This document shows, in pieces, positions 50,790 through 59,907 of a stretch of 64,000 nucleotides of DNA. This stretch comes from Galbibacter mesophilus. Lineage in GTDB: Bacteria; Bacteroidota; Bacteroidia; Flavobacteriales; Flavobacteriaceae. Positions within the stretch are counted from its first letter, which is position 1; each line of letters begins with the position of its first letter. Where the stretch lies: positions 124,001-188,000 of the forward strand of contig NZ_JAMQVC010000001.1 in assembly GCF_023721415.1 (NCBI RefSeq), written 5' to 3'. A program made the position numbers and the translations under genes. Under the pieces are notes generated by a model. It did no database searches and was not told the DNA's origin. It saw only the letters and a list, made by a program, of their open reading frames with translations.

Positions 50790-52789
50790 GAGTGAAAAGT
50801 GGTGTTGGTTACCAATCCAAATCGTTCGGAAAGAATTTTTCGTAGTTCCCAATAATTTTTCACATCTTCAAGTTGCACACTAGTAGCGTTGTTGTTTGCA
50901 CCGATTAGTGTGTGGATATTATCAACCAACATGTTCAACAACTTTAAGCGTAGCATGGAAATGGTTTGAAAAACCAAAAGACGCACCGACATATCTTTGT
51001 CCTTCACCAAAATATCTTTGCTCTCCCAATTGGACAATGCATATTTTTCTTCATTCATTAAAATATCCACGACCAAAGCGTTTTGCTCAAAAGTTAACTG
51101 CTGAAGAAAGTCGTCCATCTTTAATTGGCCCTCACGATTGTACATCTCTATTAATTGCGTGTAAATTGCATTAAAATGTTCATTGGCCAATTCTATTTCA
51201 TCGGTTTGAAGGTCTAGAAAAATCTTTTCGTACACTTTCAAATCAACCTTGACCTCTTTTTCCGTCATATTCCCTTCTTCATCTTCTTCAAGAACAACGT
51301 CCGAAAAGGTTTCTGTTTTATCACCATGAAAAAGCAAGATTGCAATAATCGATTTTTCCAATTCGTCTAGTTGATTAACTTTTCGTGATACATTTTCTGA
51401 AGTACTTTCAACCTTCTGTAAAGTATTTTTCTTTCTTTCTTCCTTGTATTTCTTATTGGCATCGGAAATTTCTTTACTTCCCAATTGTGCCAAGGTATTG
51501 TAAAGAACATCTTCAGAAATATCCATAATTCTGGAACATTCCTGAATATACACTTCCCGCTGTATTCGATCTGGAATTTTAAAGATACTGTGTACAATAT
51601 CACGGATGGTTTCCGCCTTTTTAATAGGATCATTTTGAGCCTCCTTTACTAAAAGAGATGCTTTAAACCGAATAAAATCAGTAGCATTTTCTTCTAAAAA
51701 ATTTATCAGCTCTTGCTTGTCATGTTCGCGCGCAAAACTATCGGGATCCTGCCCTTCAGGAAAAGTACATACTTTTACGTTCATCCCCTGTTCCAGAATA
51801 AGGTCAATCCCACGAATAGAAGCTCGAAGTCCCGCGGCATCACCATCAAATAAAACCGTAATATTCTTGGTAAGTCGGTTTACCAATCGGATTTGATCGG
51901 GTGTTAGTGCCGTTCCACTAGACGCTACTACATTTTCAATTCCACTTTGATGAAACTGAATAACATCCGTATACCCTTCCACTAAATAGCAGTTATCTTC
52001 TTTAGCAATTGCCTGTTTTGCATGATAAATTCCATAAAGAACTTTGCTCTTATGGTAAATATCACTTTCCGGTGAATTAAGATATTTTGCAGCTTTTTTA
52101 TCGGAAGTTAAAATTCGCCCGCCAAAACCTAAAACACGCCCACTCATGGAGTGAATAGGAAACATCACACGCCCTTTAAAGCGGTCGAACATTCGTTTAT
52201 CGGGAGAGCCCTCCTTTTCCTTTACGATGGTAAGTCCTGTTTTTTCCAGAAATTCCAATTGATACCCTTTCCCCAAGGCCTCTTTTGTAAAGGCGTCCCA
52301 TTCGTCTAGCGAATATCCTAATTTAAACTTGTCTATAGTTTCTTTTGAAAATCCACGTTCCTTGAAATAAGTTAATCCAATGGCCTTTCCGGGCTCTGTA
52401 TTTTTTAAAGTGGATTGAAAATAGCCCTGAGCGAATTCCGACACCAAATACATACTTTCCCGCTCACTGGATTTTTCCTTTTCTTCATTGGTTTGCTCCG
52501 TTTCTTCAACCTCTATTCCATACTTCTTTGCTAAATATTTTATTGCTTCAGGATAAGTATAATGCTCATGTTCCATTAGAAAAGCAACGACATTTCCGCC
52601 TTTGCCACTACTGAAATCCTTCCAGATTTGCTTTACTGGCGAAACCATAAAACTTGGAGTTCTTTCGTCTGTAAATGGACTTAAACCCTTGAAATTGGTC
52701 CCCGATTTTTTCAATTGCACAAAATCGCCAATCACTTCCTCTACACGGGAAGCATCAAAAACTTTGTCTATGGTCGCTTTGGAAATCAA
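50786..52789 (-). CDS. dnaG: DNA primase DnaG, zinc-binding residues absent
   Basis: 667 aa. The TOPRIM catalytic core is present: VEGYTDVIQFHQ, SSGTALTPDQIRLVNRL, LFDGDAAGLRASIRGID. The N-terminal domain is homologous to the CHC2 zinc domain, but the four ligands (CPFH ... CFGC in E. coli) read SPFT (37-40) and DFSS (58-61) here. TPSFMVSP and GGNVVAFLMEHE around them are intact. A long C-terminal helicase-interaction region follows from about 430. Because DNA binding by the zinc domain helps primer initiation, the domain must be stabilised differently. Convergent with the response regulator. Confidence 0.97.
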   Translation of the reverse strand: MISKATIDKVFDASRVEEVIGDFVQLKKSGTNFKGLSPFTDERTPSFMVSPVKQIWKDFSSGKGGNVVAFLMEHEHYTYPEAIKYLAKKYGIEVEETEQTNEEKEKSSERESMYLVSEFAQGYFQSTLKNTEPGKAIGLTYFKERGFSKETIDKFKLGYSLDEWDAFTKEALGKGYQLEFLEKTGLTIVKEKEGSPDKRMFDRFKGRVMFPIHSMSGRVLGFGGRILTSDKKAAKYLNSPESDIYHKSKVLYGIYHAKQAIAKEDNCYLVEGYTDVIQFHQSGIENVVASSGTALTPDQIRLVNRLTKNITVLFDGDAAGLRASIRGIDLILEQGMNVKVCTFPEGQDPDSFAREHDKQELINFLEENATDFIRFKASLLVKEAQNDPIKKAETIRDIVHSIFKIPDRIQREVYIQECSRIMDISEDVLYNTLAQLGSKEISDANKKYKEERKKNTLQKVESTSENVSRKVNQLDELEKSIIAILLFHGDKTETFSDVVLEEDEEGNMTEKEVKVDLKVYEKIFLDLQTDEIELANEHFNAIYTQLIEMYNREGQLKMDDFLQQLTFEQNALVVDILMNEEKYALSNWESKDILVKDKDMSVRLLVFQTISMLRLKLLNMLVDNIHTLIGANNNATSVQLEDVKNYWELRKILSERFGLVTNTTFHS

Positions 52790-52934
52790 TTTTAGGCTTT
52801 TTGTATTCTAAATTTATTAAATATTTTGCAATGGCTCGGTAAAAATACTTCTGAGGAAATACAATATACCCTTCGGCATACTAAAACAGGATTCAGCAGA
52901 AACAATCTGATTGATATTTAGCTTTTCAAAAGTA

Positions 52935-53999
52935 TTATAATTCCATTCGCAAACCTAAGGAAATATTATGTTGTGAAACATTGGGATTGTTAAAAATTTC
53001 GTTCAAATCGTACTTCAGATACAATGCAAAACCGCTCACCCCAATATAACTCCCAATTCCGTAAATAAAGTTTTCCGTATTGTAATTATCTATAATTTTT
53101 TCTTCAAACTTAATCCCTTCCGTATTTGTCGCCCTAAATTTTTGGCGCGTACTCGTATTCAATCCGGCGTAGCCCCCGATGCCAAATACAAATTTGTGTT
53201 GGGTTGAGTAGCGGTAATAACTTCCTTTGTTTTTCTTTACGGACGGACCAAACTCAAAATAAACAGGTATTACAAAATTATCCATTCTTAATTTGGCTTT
53301 ATGCACCACGCCGTCATACTCCTCGAGGGTTGTAAGCTCATCATTTTTAACAAAATACATATTGTCATCTGCTTTCAAACCACTCGTTTGGTAGGTGATT
53401 CCATAACTTACACGTATAGCATTGCTGTTTTTAAGCAGGCGGGTTTTCCACTGCCAACCAATCTCAAAGAACTTGCTCCCTCCCACTTTATAAGGAGTTT
53501 CATTAAACGATTCTCCATCGATAATGGCATTATTAAAGCCAAATGCAATTACAATATCCGAATAGGTTCTTTTATCATAGACCCGTTCATGGTCTTTTGA
53601 ATCACAGTCAAAATCCCAAAAATCGTCGCAATCGTTATCAAAAAATGTCGACTTGGTATCGAAGTTTTCGCCCCTACTCAACAAAGCAATTTCGTTATCT
53701 ATTATACTTGTTTTATTCTGAATATTCAAAGCCGCTCTTTCGGCAGCCGCTTCTTTTTTTGCTTGGCCAGCTTCTTTAGAAATTTTTCCAGCAGATATTT
53801 CATCTGAAATCTGTTGAACTTCTTCCTTCAATTTTTCCTTTTCCTGATTGATAATCATTTGTTTTTGTGCTTCAAGGTGCTCGATTTCTTGCTGATTGGG
53901 AACTTGTAAACTATCCATTTCTTCTTCCGTTTGAGCACTTAGAAATTGAACACTAAAAAACAGGGCCGCTAAAGCGACGTAGATTCTTTTTGAAAACAT
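52935..53999 (-). CDS. Outer-membrane beta-barrel protein with N-terminal coiled coil
   Basis: 354 aa. Signal peptide (MFSKRIYVALAALFFSVQFLSA). Residues 38-110 form a charged coiled coil (HLEAQKQMIINQEKEKLKEE); from about 150 the sequence alternates as membrane strands (GWQWKTRLLKNSNAIRVSYG, IVIAFGFNNAIIDG) and ends SLGLRMEL. An acidic FDNDCDDFWDFDCDSKD stretch separates the two. It is the third gene of the sigma / membrane-regulator / barrel unit and 28 nt downstream of it. I infer an envelope-stress or envelope-maintenance role from the context only. Confidence 0.75.
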   Translation of the reverse strand: MFSKRIYVALAALFFSVQFLSAQTEEEMDSLQVPNQQEIEHLEAQKQMIINQEKEKLKEEVQQISDEISAGKISKEAGQAKKEAAAERAALNIQNKTSIIDNEIALLSRGENFDTKSTFFDNDCDDFWDFDCDSKDHERVYDKRTYSDIVIAFGFNNAIIDGESFNETPYKVGGSKFFEIGWQWKTRLLKNSNAIRVSYGITYQTSGLKADDNMYFVKNDELTTLEEYDGVVHKAKLRMDNFVIPVYFEFGPSVKKNKGSYYRYSTQHKFVFGIGGYAGLNTSTRQKFRATNTEGIKFEEKIIDNYNTENFIYGIGSYIGVSGFALYLKYDLNEIFNNPNVSQHNISLGLRMEL

Positions 54000-54027
54000 A
54001 ATTTTGATTTTTTGATTGATGAATAAA

Positions 54028-54750
54028 CTACTCCTTGCGTTCTGCCACAGCGGTTCTTACCTTGACAAAACTTTCTTTGATGGCTTCAAAAACTTTTTCC
54101 TTAAATGATTGATCCAGCTCAGTTTCTACTTCTTCCAATAGAGCCAGCGCACTTAAACTATCTGGGGATTGCAACGCCATACGCTCTTTGTAAATGGATT
54201 TTTGAGCTTCTAGCAACAAAGCTTCTATTTCCTCATCCGTCACCGAATTGCTCTCTTGAAGCGTTACGATTTTCGATGCTACCTCATTTATTTTTTCAGT
54301 TTCATAATCGGTTTCCTCTTCCTTTTTTTCTGTAACCACTAACGACTCCTCGGGCATCAGGATAGCTTCTTTAGTGTCTTTGGGCTCTTCTCGGGACTCT
54401 AAAGTTTTCTTAATTGGTTTGCTTTCCGACGCCACTACAGGTTCCTCAATCTCATTTTGCAAGGCATTCTCTTCAAGCTGATTTTTACTACTTTCTGATT
54501 TAGCCTCCTTAGCTACTATTTGCGGCTCGTCTTTATTGAAGCCTTCAGAAAAAATATAAGTGCCCCCAGCGAGCAACATTATAACAATTGCTGCAGCTAC
54601 CCAATAGAATTTTTTGAAAGACGAAGTCTGAACGGAAACTTCATCAGCCTCCAATTTATCCTTTAGTGAATGCCAAGAATTTTCAGATGGAGTTATCTCC
54701 CTGGATTCCAGATTTTTTTTAATATGTTCGTCAAGAGGATTTCGACTCAT
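54028..54750 (-). CDS. Membrane protein, probable anti-sigma factor
   Basis: 240 aa. A short N-terminal cytoplasmic region (LDEHIKKNLESREITPSENS, WHSLKDKLEADE) is followed by one helix (FYWVAAAIVIMLLAGGTYIF, about 47-66) and a long Glu/Lys-rich periplasmic tail (to the end, helical, ETDYETEKINEVASKIVTLQ). Directly downstream of an ECF sigma gene (20-nt overlap) with a single helix, this layout fits an anti-sigma factor, although no ZAS zinc motif (HxxxCxxC) is present. Confidence 0.7.
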   Translation of the reverse strand: MSRNPLDEHIKKNLESREITPSENSWHSLKDKLEADEVSVQTSSFKKFYWVAAAIVIMLLAGGTYIFSEGFNKDEPQIVAKEAKSESSKNQLEENALQNEIEEPVVASESKPIKKTLESREEPKDTKEAILMPEESLVVTEKKEEETDYETEKINEVASKIVTLQESNSVTDEEIEALLLEAQKSIYKERMALQSPDSLSALALLEEVETELDQSFKEKVFEAIKESFVKVRTAVAERKE

Positions 54751-55318
54751 AACCTTGTTTGTTTGTTTCGTTTAATTTTTCCTGCAGCATCCGTCTGGCT
54801 TTAAACAACTGCGACTTGGAAGTGTTTTCCTTAATTTTCAATTGTTCCGATATTTCTTTATGCGAATAGCCTTCCACCGCAAATAATAAGAAAACTGTTT
54901 TGTAACCTTCGGGCAGTTCATCAATGATTTTTTGCAGATATGCTACGTCCACTACATCCTGAAAATCAATGGTATGGCTATCCTTAAAAACACTTTCATG
55001 ATTTTCTTCAAAAAAAATCAATCTATTTTTACGTCTTAAAAAGGTTAAACATTCCCGCACCATAATTCTCCGTATCCAACCTTCAAAACTTCCTTTAAAT
55101 TGATAGGAATCGAGATACTTGAACACTTTAAAAAAACCGGTAATCATCACATCTTCAGCAAAATGAATGTCTTTTACATAATACCTGCAAACCGAAAGCA
55201 TTTTTGGAGAAAACTGATTATAGATTTCTTCTTGTGCTCCCCTTTGCCCCCGAACTGCTTTTTTAATTAGCTTGTCCTGGTTGCTGTTTAGCGGTATTAC
55301 TTTCAAGATTTTTCTCAT
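54731..55318 (-). CDS. RNA polymerase sigma factor, ECF subfamily
   Basis: 195 aa. Sigma region 2 covers IYNQFSPKMLSVCRYYVKDI and AEDVMITGFFKVFKYLDSYQ, with FEGWIRRIMVRECL ending it. Sigma region 4 is ELPEGYKTVFLLFAVEGYSH and KEISEQLKIKENTSKSQLFK, the helix-turn-helix. It lacks region 3, as ECF factors do. It heads a three-gene unit with a membrane regulator and an outer-membrane protein. I see no recognisable promoter copy of its own motif. Confidence 0.92.
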   Translation of the reverse strand: MRKILKVIPLNSNQDKLIKKAVRGQRGAQEEIYNQFSPKMLSVCRYYVKDIHFAEDVMITGFFKVFKYLDSYQFKGSFEGWIRRIMVRECLTFLRRKNRLIFFEENHESVFKDSHTIDFQDVVDVAYLQKIIDELPEGYKTVFLLFAVEGYSHKEISEQLKIKENTSKSQLFKARRMLQEKLNETNKQGYESKSS

Positions 55319-55574
55319 TGTTGGTTCTATTTACATAGACGCAAGTCGAATGGCATAGGTTGCCTGAGCCTTAAATTATTTTCAGAAAATTACAAAAACA
55401 TGCTGAATCCGTTGCGCCTGCAATCCATAAATTGAAAGCTAACCGTTTAATTTATAGATTTTTGAATGCTCTACAAGTCTTTTAAAATTAGAATAGAAAT
55501 TTAAAGAAAGTCATTTGCACGGTACCATCTTCACATTTAGCACATAAAGTATTGAAATTAGAGGCAATCAACTA

Positions 55575-56126
55575 TTACTTTATACTGAAAAAATTTTTGA
55601 ACAAGGGAAGTGTGCGGTCTTTTTCGGCAATTATAACGTCTTCCGAAGCAATCTTCCAATCAATTTTTAAGGTAGGATCGTTATAAATTATGCCGCCTTC
55701 AGCCTCCTTATGGTAGAAATTATCGCACTTATAGGCAAACTCTGAAGTTTCACTGAGCGTTGCAAAACCATGGGCAAAACCACGGGGAATATAAAGTTGT
55801 TTTTTGTTTTCTGCTGAAAGCTCTGCAGCGATATGCTGACCAAATGTTTCGGAATTAGGGCGCAAATCCACCGCCACATCCAACACGATCCCTTGAACGG
55901 CCCTTACCAATTTTGCCTGAGCATAATCCCCTTTTTGAAAATGAAGCGCCCTGATAACCCCTTTTTTAGAAAACGATTGATTGTCTTGTACAAAATCTAC
56001 TTTGTGGCCGACAGCTTTTTCAAACACTAACTGATTGAAACTCTCAAAAAAATAGCCCCGCTCATCGTGAAAAACAGTAGGTTCGATAAGGAAACATCCT
56101 TTTAGTTTGGTCTCTTGAATTTTCAT
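55575..56126 (-). CDS. rfbC: dTDP-4-dehydrorhamnose 3,5-epimerase
   Basis: 183 aa, RmlC cupin. It isomerises dTDP-4-keto-6-deoxyglucose on the way to dTDP-L-rhamnose. Seen: GCFLIEPTVFHDERGYFFES, the catalytic His/base region FVQDNQSFSKKGVIRALHFQ, RAVQGIVLDVAVDLRPNS, IPRGFAHGFATLSETSEFAYKC (Tyr general acid nearby) and YNDPTLKIDW. The other rml genes are not adjacent, so the gene stands alone here. Confidence 0.95.
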   Translation of the reverse strand: MKIQETKLKGCFLIEPTVFHDERGYFFESFNQLVFEKAVGHKVDFVQDNQSFSKKGVIRALHFQKGDYAQAKLVRAVQGIVLDVAVDLRPNSETFGQHIAAELSAENKKQLYIPRGFAHGFATLSETSEFAYKCDNFYHKEAEGGIIYNDPTLKIDWKIASEDVIIAEKDRTLPLFKNFFSIK

Positions 56127-56315
56127 TAAAAATGATATAAATAGTGTTCGGATGTAAAGTTAAAAGAAAATGAGAAATTCGTAGTGGAAATTGAAATAAG
56201 TATTGGTTCAATCTTTTTAAACTTCAATGATTTTATTCAAAAATAATCTCTATTTTTAGAAAAATTAAACTCTAATAAAAATTCTTAAAAAATATAACCC
56301 CTAAAATATCTTAAT

Positions 56316-56693
56316 ATGAAAGTTTATGGTAACTGCTCAAATTGTAATCATGAAATTCCTTATCGAACCAATGCAAATACACGAGTTGAATTTGCAATGA
56401 AAGACGGAGAGAATAAAAATCTCAGTTGTAAGGCATGTGGAACGAAGAATGAATTTCATGTAGATAAACTTTTTGCCAATCCCTCAAACTCACCTTTAAT
56501 AACCTCCCTATTGGTAACTTTAGTTGTTATAGTAATAGCCATTACTATGCTTTTTTATTCTAAAAGTGGATACGTATTAGTAGCCTTTGGATTACCATTT
56601 TTTACTTATTTCACTCTCAAAAAGCAAGATCAAAATCGAGTTTCTAATTTTAATCGACGTAATTTGAAAGGACGTATTCACACCAAATATTAA
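56316..56693 (+). CDS. Small zinc-ribbon membrane protein
   Basis: 125 aa. Two CxxC pairs (GNCSNCNHEIPYR at 6-18 and LSCKACGTKNEFHV at about 36-49) form a probable zinc ribbon. Two hydrophobic helices follow (SLLVTLVVIVIAITMLFY and YVLVAFGLPFFTYFTL, about 65-100), then a basic tail (RRNLKGRIHTKY). I do not recognise the family. It lies alone between rfbC and the GIN-domain gene with no close partner on its strand. Confidence 0.65.
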   Translation: MKVYGNCSNCNHEIPYRTNANTRVEFAMKDGENKNLSCKACGTKNEFHVDKLFANPSNSPLITSLLVTLVVIVIAITMLFYSKSGYVLVAFGLPFFTYFTLKKQDQNRVSNFNRRNLKGRIHTKY

Positions 56694-56737
56694 AATATCT
56701 ATCTCACTAAATTTAATTCAAAAATAAATCTTAGCCC

Positions 56738-57508
56738 TTACTCCTCAATTATAAGTTTTCCTTTATAATGTTCAGTCACTTCAACGGTTTCGGGCTGGCC
56801 CACTAAAATAACATTTCCTGTGCTGAAAATATCACCTTTTAAAGAAGTGCTTGCATTTACAATAAGATCGTTAGAACCACGATGGTAAATATTGGCGTTT
56901 TCAACTAAGAAGTTTCTCCCTTCAAACCTTCCATTTCCTGAAGCCATGTTTATATTTAAGTTTTTAGCTTTTCCATTGATAAAAACATTGGAGATTCCAT
57001 TGAAAACCATCCGAAGGGATTCCGCTTCCACTTCTAAGTAAAAATTAGCGCTGGTAAGATATTCGTTGTTTAAATAATTCTCTGATAATAAGGCCAGATT
57101 ATCGACTTTAAGAATACCATCGGAGCGAATATCCCTTTGGGTGGCGCTTCTAATTTCGGTAAGGTTAGGTGCTGTTATGTAAATGGTTGTATTGTTATAT
57201 TCCCTAAAAAAGTTACAAATATTATTATTGGTTAAAATTAATTGGTCATTAACCACTTCAACCTTAATATCATTTAAAAGGTTTTCCCCAGATTGGACTT
57301 CCACTTTGTAAATTGAGTCTTGTTTTATGACTACGGAAACTTCTTCATTTACTAAAATCCGAGAAAAAGGAGTTATGTTTCTTTCTTCACGAATCGTTTT
57401 TCCAGAAGCTTGGATGCAGTCGTTGGCGTCTTTACTGTCGCATGAGGTTATTAAAAACCCAAGCAAAAAGAAGCTTACAAATCTTAATATGTTCTTTTTT
57501 ATGTTCAT
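56738..57508 (-). CDS. Head GIN domain (DUF2807) lipoprotein
   Basis: 256 aa from the ATG at 57508. The frame extends 60 codons upstream, but those cross a palindromic repeat and lack coding character. Lipoprotein signal MNIKKNILRFVSFFLLGFLITSC. The mature part is a right-handed beta-helix-like repeat (REERNITPFSRILVNEEVSV, LVENANIYHRGSNDLIVNAS), as in the DUF2807 family of putative autotransporter-like adhesins; function unproven. Confidence 0.8.
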   Translation of the reverse strand: MNIKKNILRFVSFFLLGFLITSCDSKDANDCIQASGKTIREERNITPFSRILVNEEVSVVIKQDSIYKVEVQSGENLLNDIKVEVVNDQLILTNNNICNFFREYNNTTIYITAPNLTEIRSATQRDIRSDGILKVDNLALLSENYLNNEYLTSANFYLEVEAESLRMVFNGISNVFINGKAKNLNINMASGNGRFEGRNFLVENANIYHRGSNDLIVNASTSLKGDIFSTGNVILVGQPETVEVTEHYKGKLIIEE

Positions 57509-57814
57509 TAAATTAACTTTAAACGAAAGACCCAACATAGAAACTAATTTTGAGCAAATTACAATTCTAAGAATATTTCCTTGATAAGGCCTTTCATTTC
57601 TTTTGCTCGCCCAAAAGAAACGAAACAAAGAAAAAGGCGCCTTATCCAAGGAATTTTTTCGACCATGAAGTCGAAAAACCGTAATCAAAACTCCGCGTCG
57701 CTCCGTGCCTACGCTCCTGTCTTCGGAGCTTTTGATTACTATTCTCTGGATAAGGTTTTTAAAATCTCACCATATCAGTAATTTCGCTTTTAACTCTGTT
57801 CATTAAAATCAACC
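57509..57814. other. Intergenic region with nested palindromic element
   Basis: About 300 bases between two minus-strand genes. The left part (57590-57639) has purine-rich words such as CCAAAAGAAACGAAACAAAG; the right part is the nested element at 57640-57755. No gene was recognised; open frames crossing it (both strands) are artefacts of the repeat. Confidence 0.6.
57640..57755. repeat. 116-bp nested palindromic element
   Basis: Outer arms CCTTATCCA (57640-57648) and TGGATAAGG (57747-57755) are perfect inverse complements. Inside them sit a hairpin TTTTTCGAC-CATGAA-GTCGAAAAA (about 57654-57677) and an inner stem GTAATCAAAA-CTCCG / CGGAG-CTTTTGATTAC (57681-57739) around GC-rich DNA. A three-way-junction fold is possible in RNA or cruciform DNA. 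I take it as a dispersed repeat element, MITE- or REP-like. No transposase is visible. Confidence 0.75.
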
Positions 57815-58921
57815 TTACAATCTATATCCAATTCCTATTTCTATTCCTTCTGCCTGCGCTGCATGAGCTTTTACAGCTACCGTGGCGAATAACTTTTTCT
57901 TTTGGGTGATATACCCTTTTATTCCTCCGCGCAAATACATTCTACCTTCGTAATCTACGGGATAATATACATAATATCCCGCTTGTGTAATTACTGAAAG
58001 CCTGTTGATAAACAACTCATGACCAACGAAAATACCTGCTCGTTTGTAATCTTCTGAACCATCAATACCTCTTTCTGGATAAGCGATACTGCTATACTTA
58101 ATAAATTCTTTTAAAAAATTGGAATAAAACACATCGGTCCCCAATTGCAATGCACTTTTTTTATTGATTCGCTTATCAGCATAAAAAGAGAAAACATAAA
58201 AAGGAAATTGCCCACTGGAGATGACATCACTTTCGTTTACGCCACTTCGGAATACAAAATTATAACGTACTGGCTCATTAAACTTATTGGTAAGTCCTTC
58301 TGTGATTTGATAAGCTGGATCTTGTTGCTGAAGCTGATAATTTAATCCTACATTGAATGTAATGGAATTAATACTGGTATTAGGCGCTTTTGTATTTCCA
58401 TTAGAATAATGAATTAAAGAAAGACCTGCTTGAACGCCAAGTCGCCCAAAAATACGTTCTCTTTTATAATTGAGCATTAAATAAGTACTGCTCAATAATT
58501 TTGAACCGAAAGCTACATTTCTAAAATTTTCCTCTTTGTCGTACGGATTGGAAGCCACGGCAATACCCTGACCGATTCGGAGCATTAAATTTCGATTAAA
58601 AAAGTAGAAGTTGTAATGTCCGTAAAGAGCGAGATTATCGCCCATAAACTCATTCTTTAAATCCTGATACCCTAAGGAGATTCCATAATCGGGATAATTA
58701 TATAATTGCTCCCACTCTTTATTTCCGTAAGTTTTTTGATTCCAACTGAGAATAAATCCCTCAGGGTGACCTGTTATTAAATGAAGGATATCGTTATTGT
58801 GCCTCGAAATATTTCCGTAGAAATAATTTACATCGAAGTAAGACGAATACATTTTTGAGCTTTCCTGGGCTGTTCCAACAAAAGTTATTGCAAATAATAG
58901 AATAACGAGTAATCGCTTCAT
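57815..58921 (-). CDS. PagL-like acyloxyacyl hydrolase / lipid A deacylase family
   Basis: 368 aa from the ATG at 58921; 48 upstream codons overlap the end of metF and are not used. Signal peptide MKRLLVILLFAITFVGTAQ. A beta-barrel with the PagL-type active-site stretch AGLSLIHYSNGNTKAPN (His-Ser pair; Glu further along). In relatives this enzyme removes an acyl chain from lipid A in the outer membrane. The C-terminus ends in the strand AEGIEIGIGYRL. A -7 element lies at 58938-58945. Confidence 0.78.
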   Translation of the reverse strand: MKRLLVILLFAITFVGTAQESSKMYSSYFDVNYFYGNISRHNNDILHLITGHPEGFILSWNQKTYGNKEWEQLYNYPDYGISLGYQDLKNEFMGDNLALYGHYNFYFFNRNLMLRIGQGIAVASNPYDKEENFRNVAFGSKLLSSTYLMLNYKRERIFGRLGVQAGLSLIHYSNGNTKAPNTSINSITFNVGLNYQLQQQDPAYQITEGLTNKFNEPVRYNFVFRSGVNESDVISSGQFPFYVFSFYADKRINKKSALQLGTDVFYSNFLKEFIKYSSIAYPERGIDGSEDYKRAGIFVGHELFINRLSVITQAGYYVYYPVDYEGRMYLRGGIKGYITQKKKLFATVAVKAHAAQAEGIEIGIGYRL

Positions 58922-58937
58922 AGAGATGATTTCGCGA

Positions 58938-58945
58938 CAAAAGTA
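58938..58945 (-). promoter_or_regulatory. -7 element upstream of the PagL-like gene
   Basis: On the minus strand TACTTTTG matches TAnnTTTG. It lies in the 32-bp gap after metF, giving a leader of only about 12 nt. Confidence 0.45.
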
Positions 58946-58953
58946 TACTATTT

Positions 58954-59907
58954 TTAGAATAGTTCCGAAGCAATTGCTTTTATATTGTCTGATTTTCCCA
59001 TGGAATAATAGTGCAATAATGGAACACCCGCATCTTTTAATTCTTTGGATTGCTGAATGCACCATTCGATTCCTACTTGACGAACCTCCTTATTATTTTT
59101 ACAGCTATCCACGGCATTTACCAGATCTTCTGGCAAATCAATTTTAAATACTTGAGGTAATAATTGAAGGTGTTTTTTTACCGCAATAGGCTTAATTCCA
59201 GGAATAATCGGGACATTGATTCCATAAGCTTTCGCCTTTTCTGTAAATTCGAAAAATTTGCTATTGTCGAAAAACATTTGCGTTACAATATAGTCGGCTC
59301 CAGCATCCACTTTTTCCTTTAATTTCTTTAAATCGAAATCTAATGACGGCGCTTCCAAATGCTTTTCAGGATAGCCAGCAACTCCAATACAGAAATCCGA
59401 GCAATTGGATGCTTCTATGGTTTCATGTAAATACTTCCCATCGCACATGTTTCTAATTTGTTTTACCAAATCGGTAGCGTAGGCATGACCGCCATCCGTG
59501 GGTTTAAAATAACGTTCGTGTTTCATGGCATCCCCGCGAAGGGCCATCACATTTTCTATTCCAAGGTATTGACAATCTACCAATAAATATTCGGTTTCTT
59601 CTTTGGTAAAACCACCGCAAAGCACATGAGGAATAGTATCTACATTGTATTTGTGTTTCAACGCTGCACAAATTCCCACTGTTCCAGGTCTCATACGGGT
59701 AATTTTCCTATCGAAAAGTCCGTCTTTTTCTATGTAAACAAACTCCTCACGTGAAGTCGTCACATCGATAAAAGGCGGATTGAACTCCATTAACGGATCG
59801 ATGTTATCGTAGAGTTCTTGAATATTCTTGCCCTTTTGTGGCGGTATAATTTCAAAGGAAAACAACGTTTTCCCCTCGGCTTTTTTTATATGATCGGTTA
59901 CTTTCAT
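58954..59907 (-). CDS. metF: 5,10-Methylenetetrahydrofolate reductase
   Basis: A 317-aa FAD-dependent TIM-barrel enzyme producing 5-methyl-THF for methionine synthase. Seen: FSFEIIPPQKGKNIQELYDN, FIDVTTSREEF, MRPGTVGICAALKHKY, NVMALRGDAM, FCIGVAGYPEKHLEAPS and DAGADYIVTQMFFDNSKF. Length and motif order are standard. It lies 245 nt downstream of the larger metH part on the same strand, so the methyl donor and acceptor enzymes are grouped. Confidence 0.96.
   Translation of the reverse strand: MKVTDHIKKAEGKTLFSFEIIPPQKGKNIQELYDNIDPLMEFNPPFIDVTTSREEFVYIEKDGLFDRKITRMRPGTVGICAALKHKYNVDTIPHVLCGGFTKEETEYLLVDCQYLGIENVMALRGDAMKHERYFKPTDGGHAYATDLVKQIRNMCDGKYLHETIEASNCSDFCIGVAGYPEKHLEAPSLDFDLKKLKEKVDAGADYIVTQMFFDNSKFFEFTEKAKAYGINVPIIPGIKPIAVKKHLQLLPQVFKIDLPEDLVNAVDSCKNNKEVRQVGIEWCIQQSKELKDAGVPLLHYYSMGKSDNIKAIASELF

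Noticed and set aside
57509-57688. Upstream extension of the GIN-domain lipoprotein
   Set aside because: It would place 60 residues before a perfect lipoprotein signal peptide and reads through a repeat-rich gap.
58922-59065. Upstream extension of the PagL-like protein
   Set aside because: The extra 48 residues overlap the end of metF and precede a clear signal peptide; a -7 element lies in the gap.
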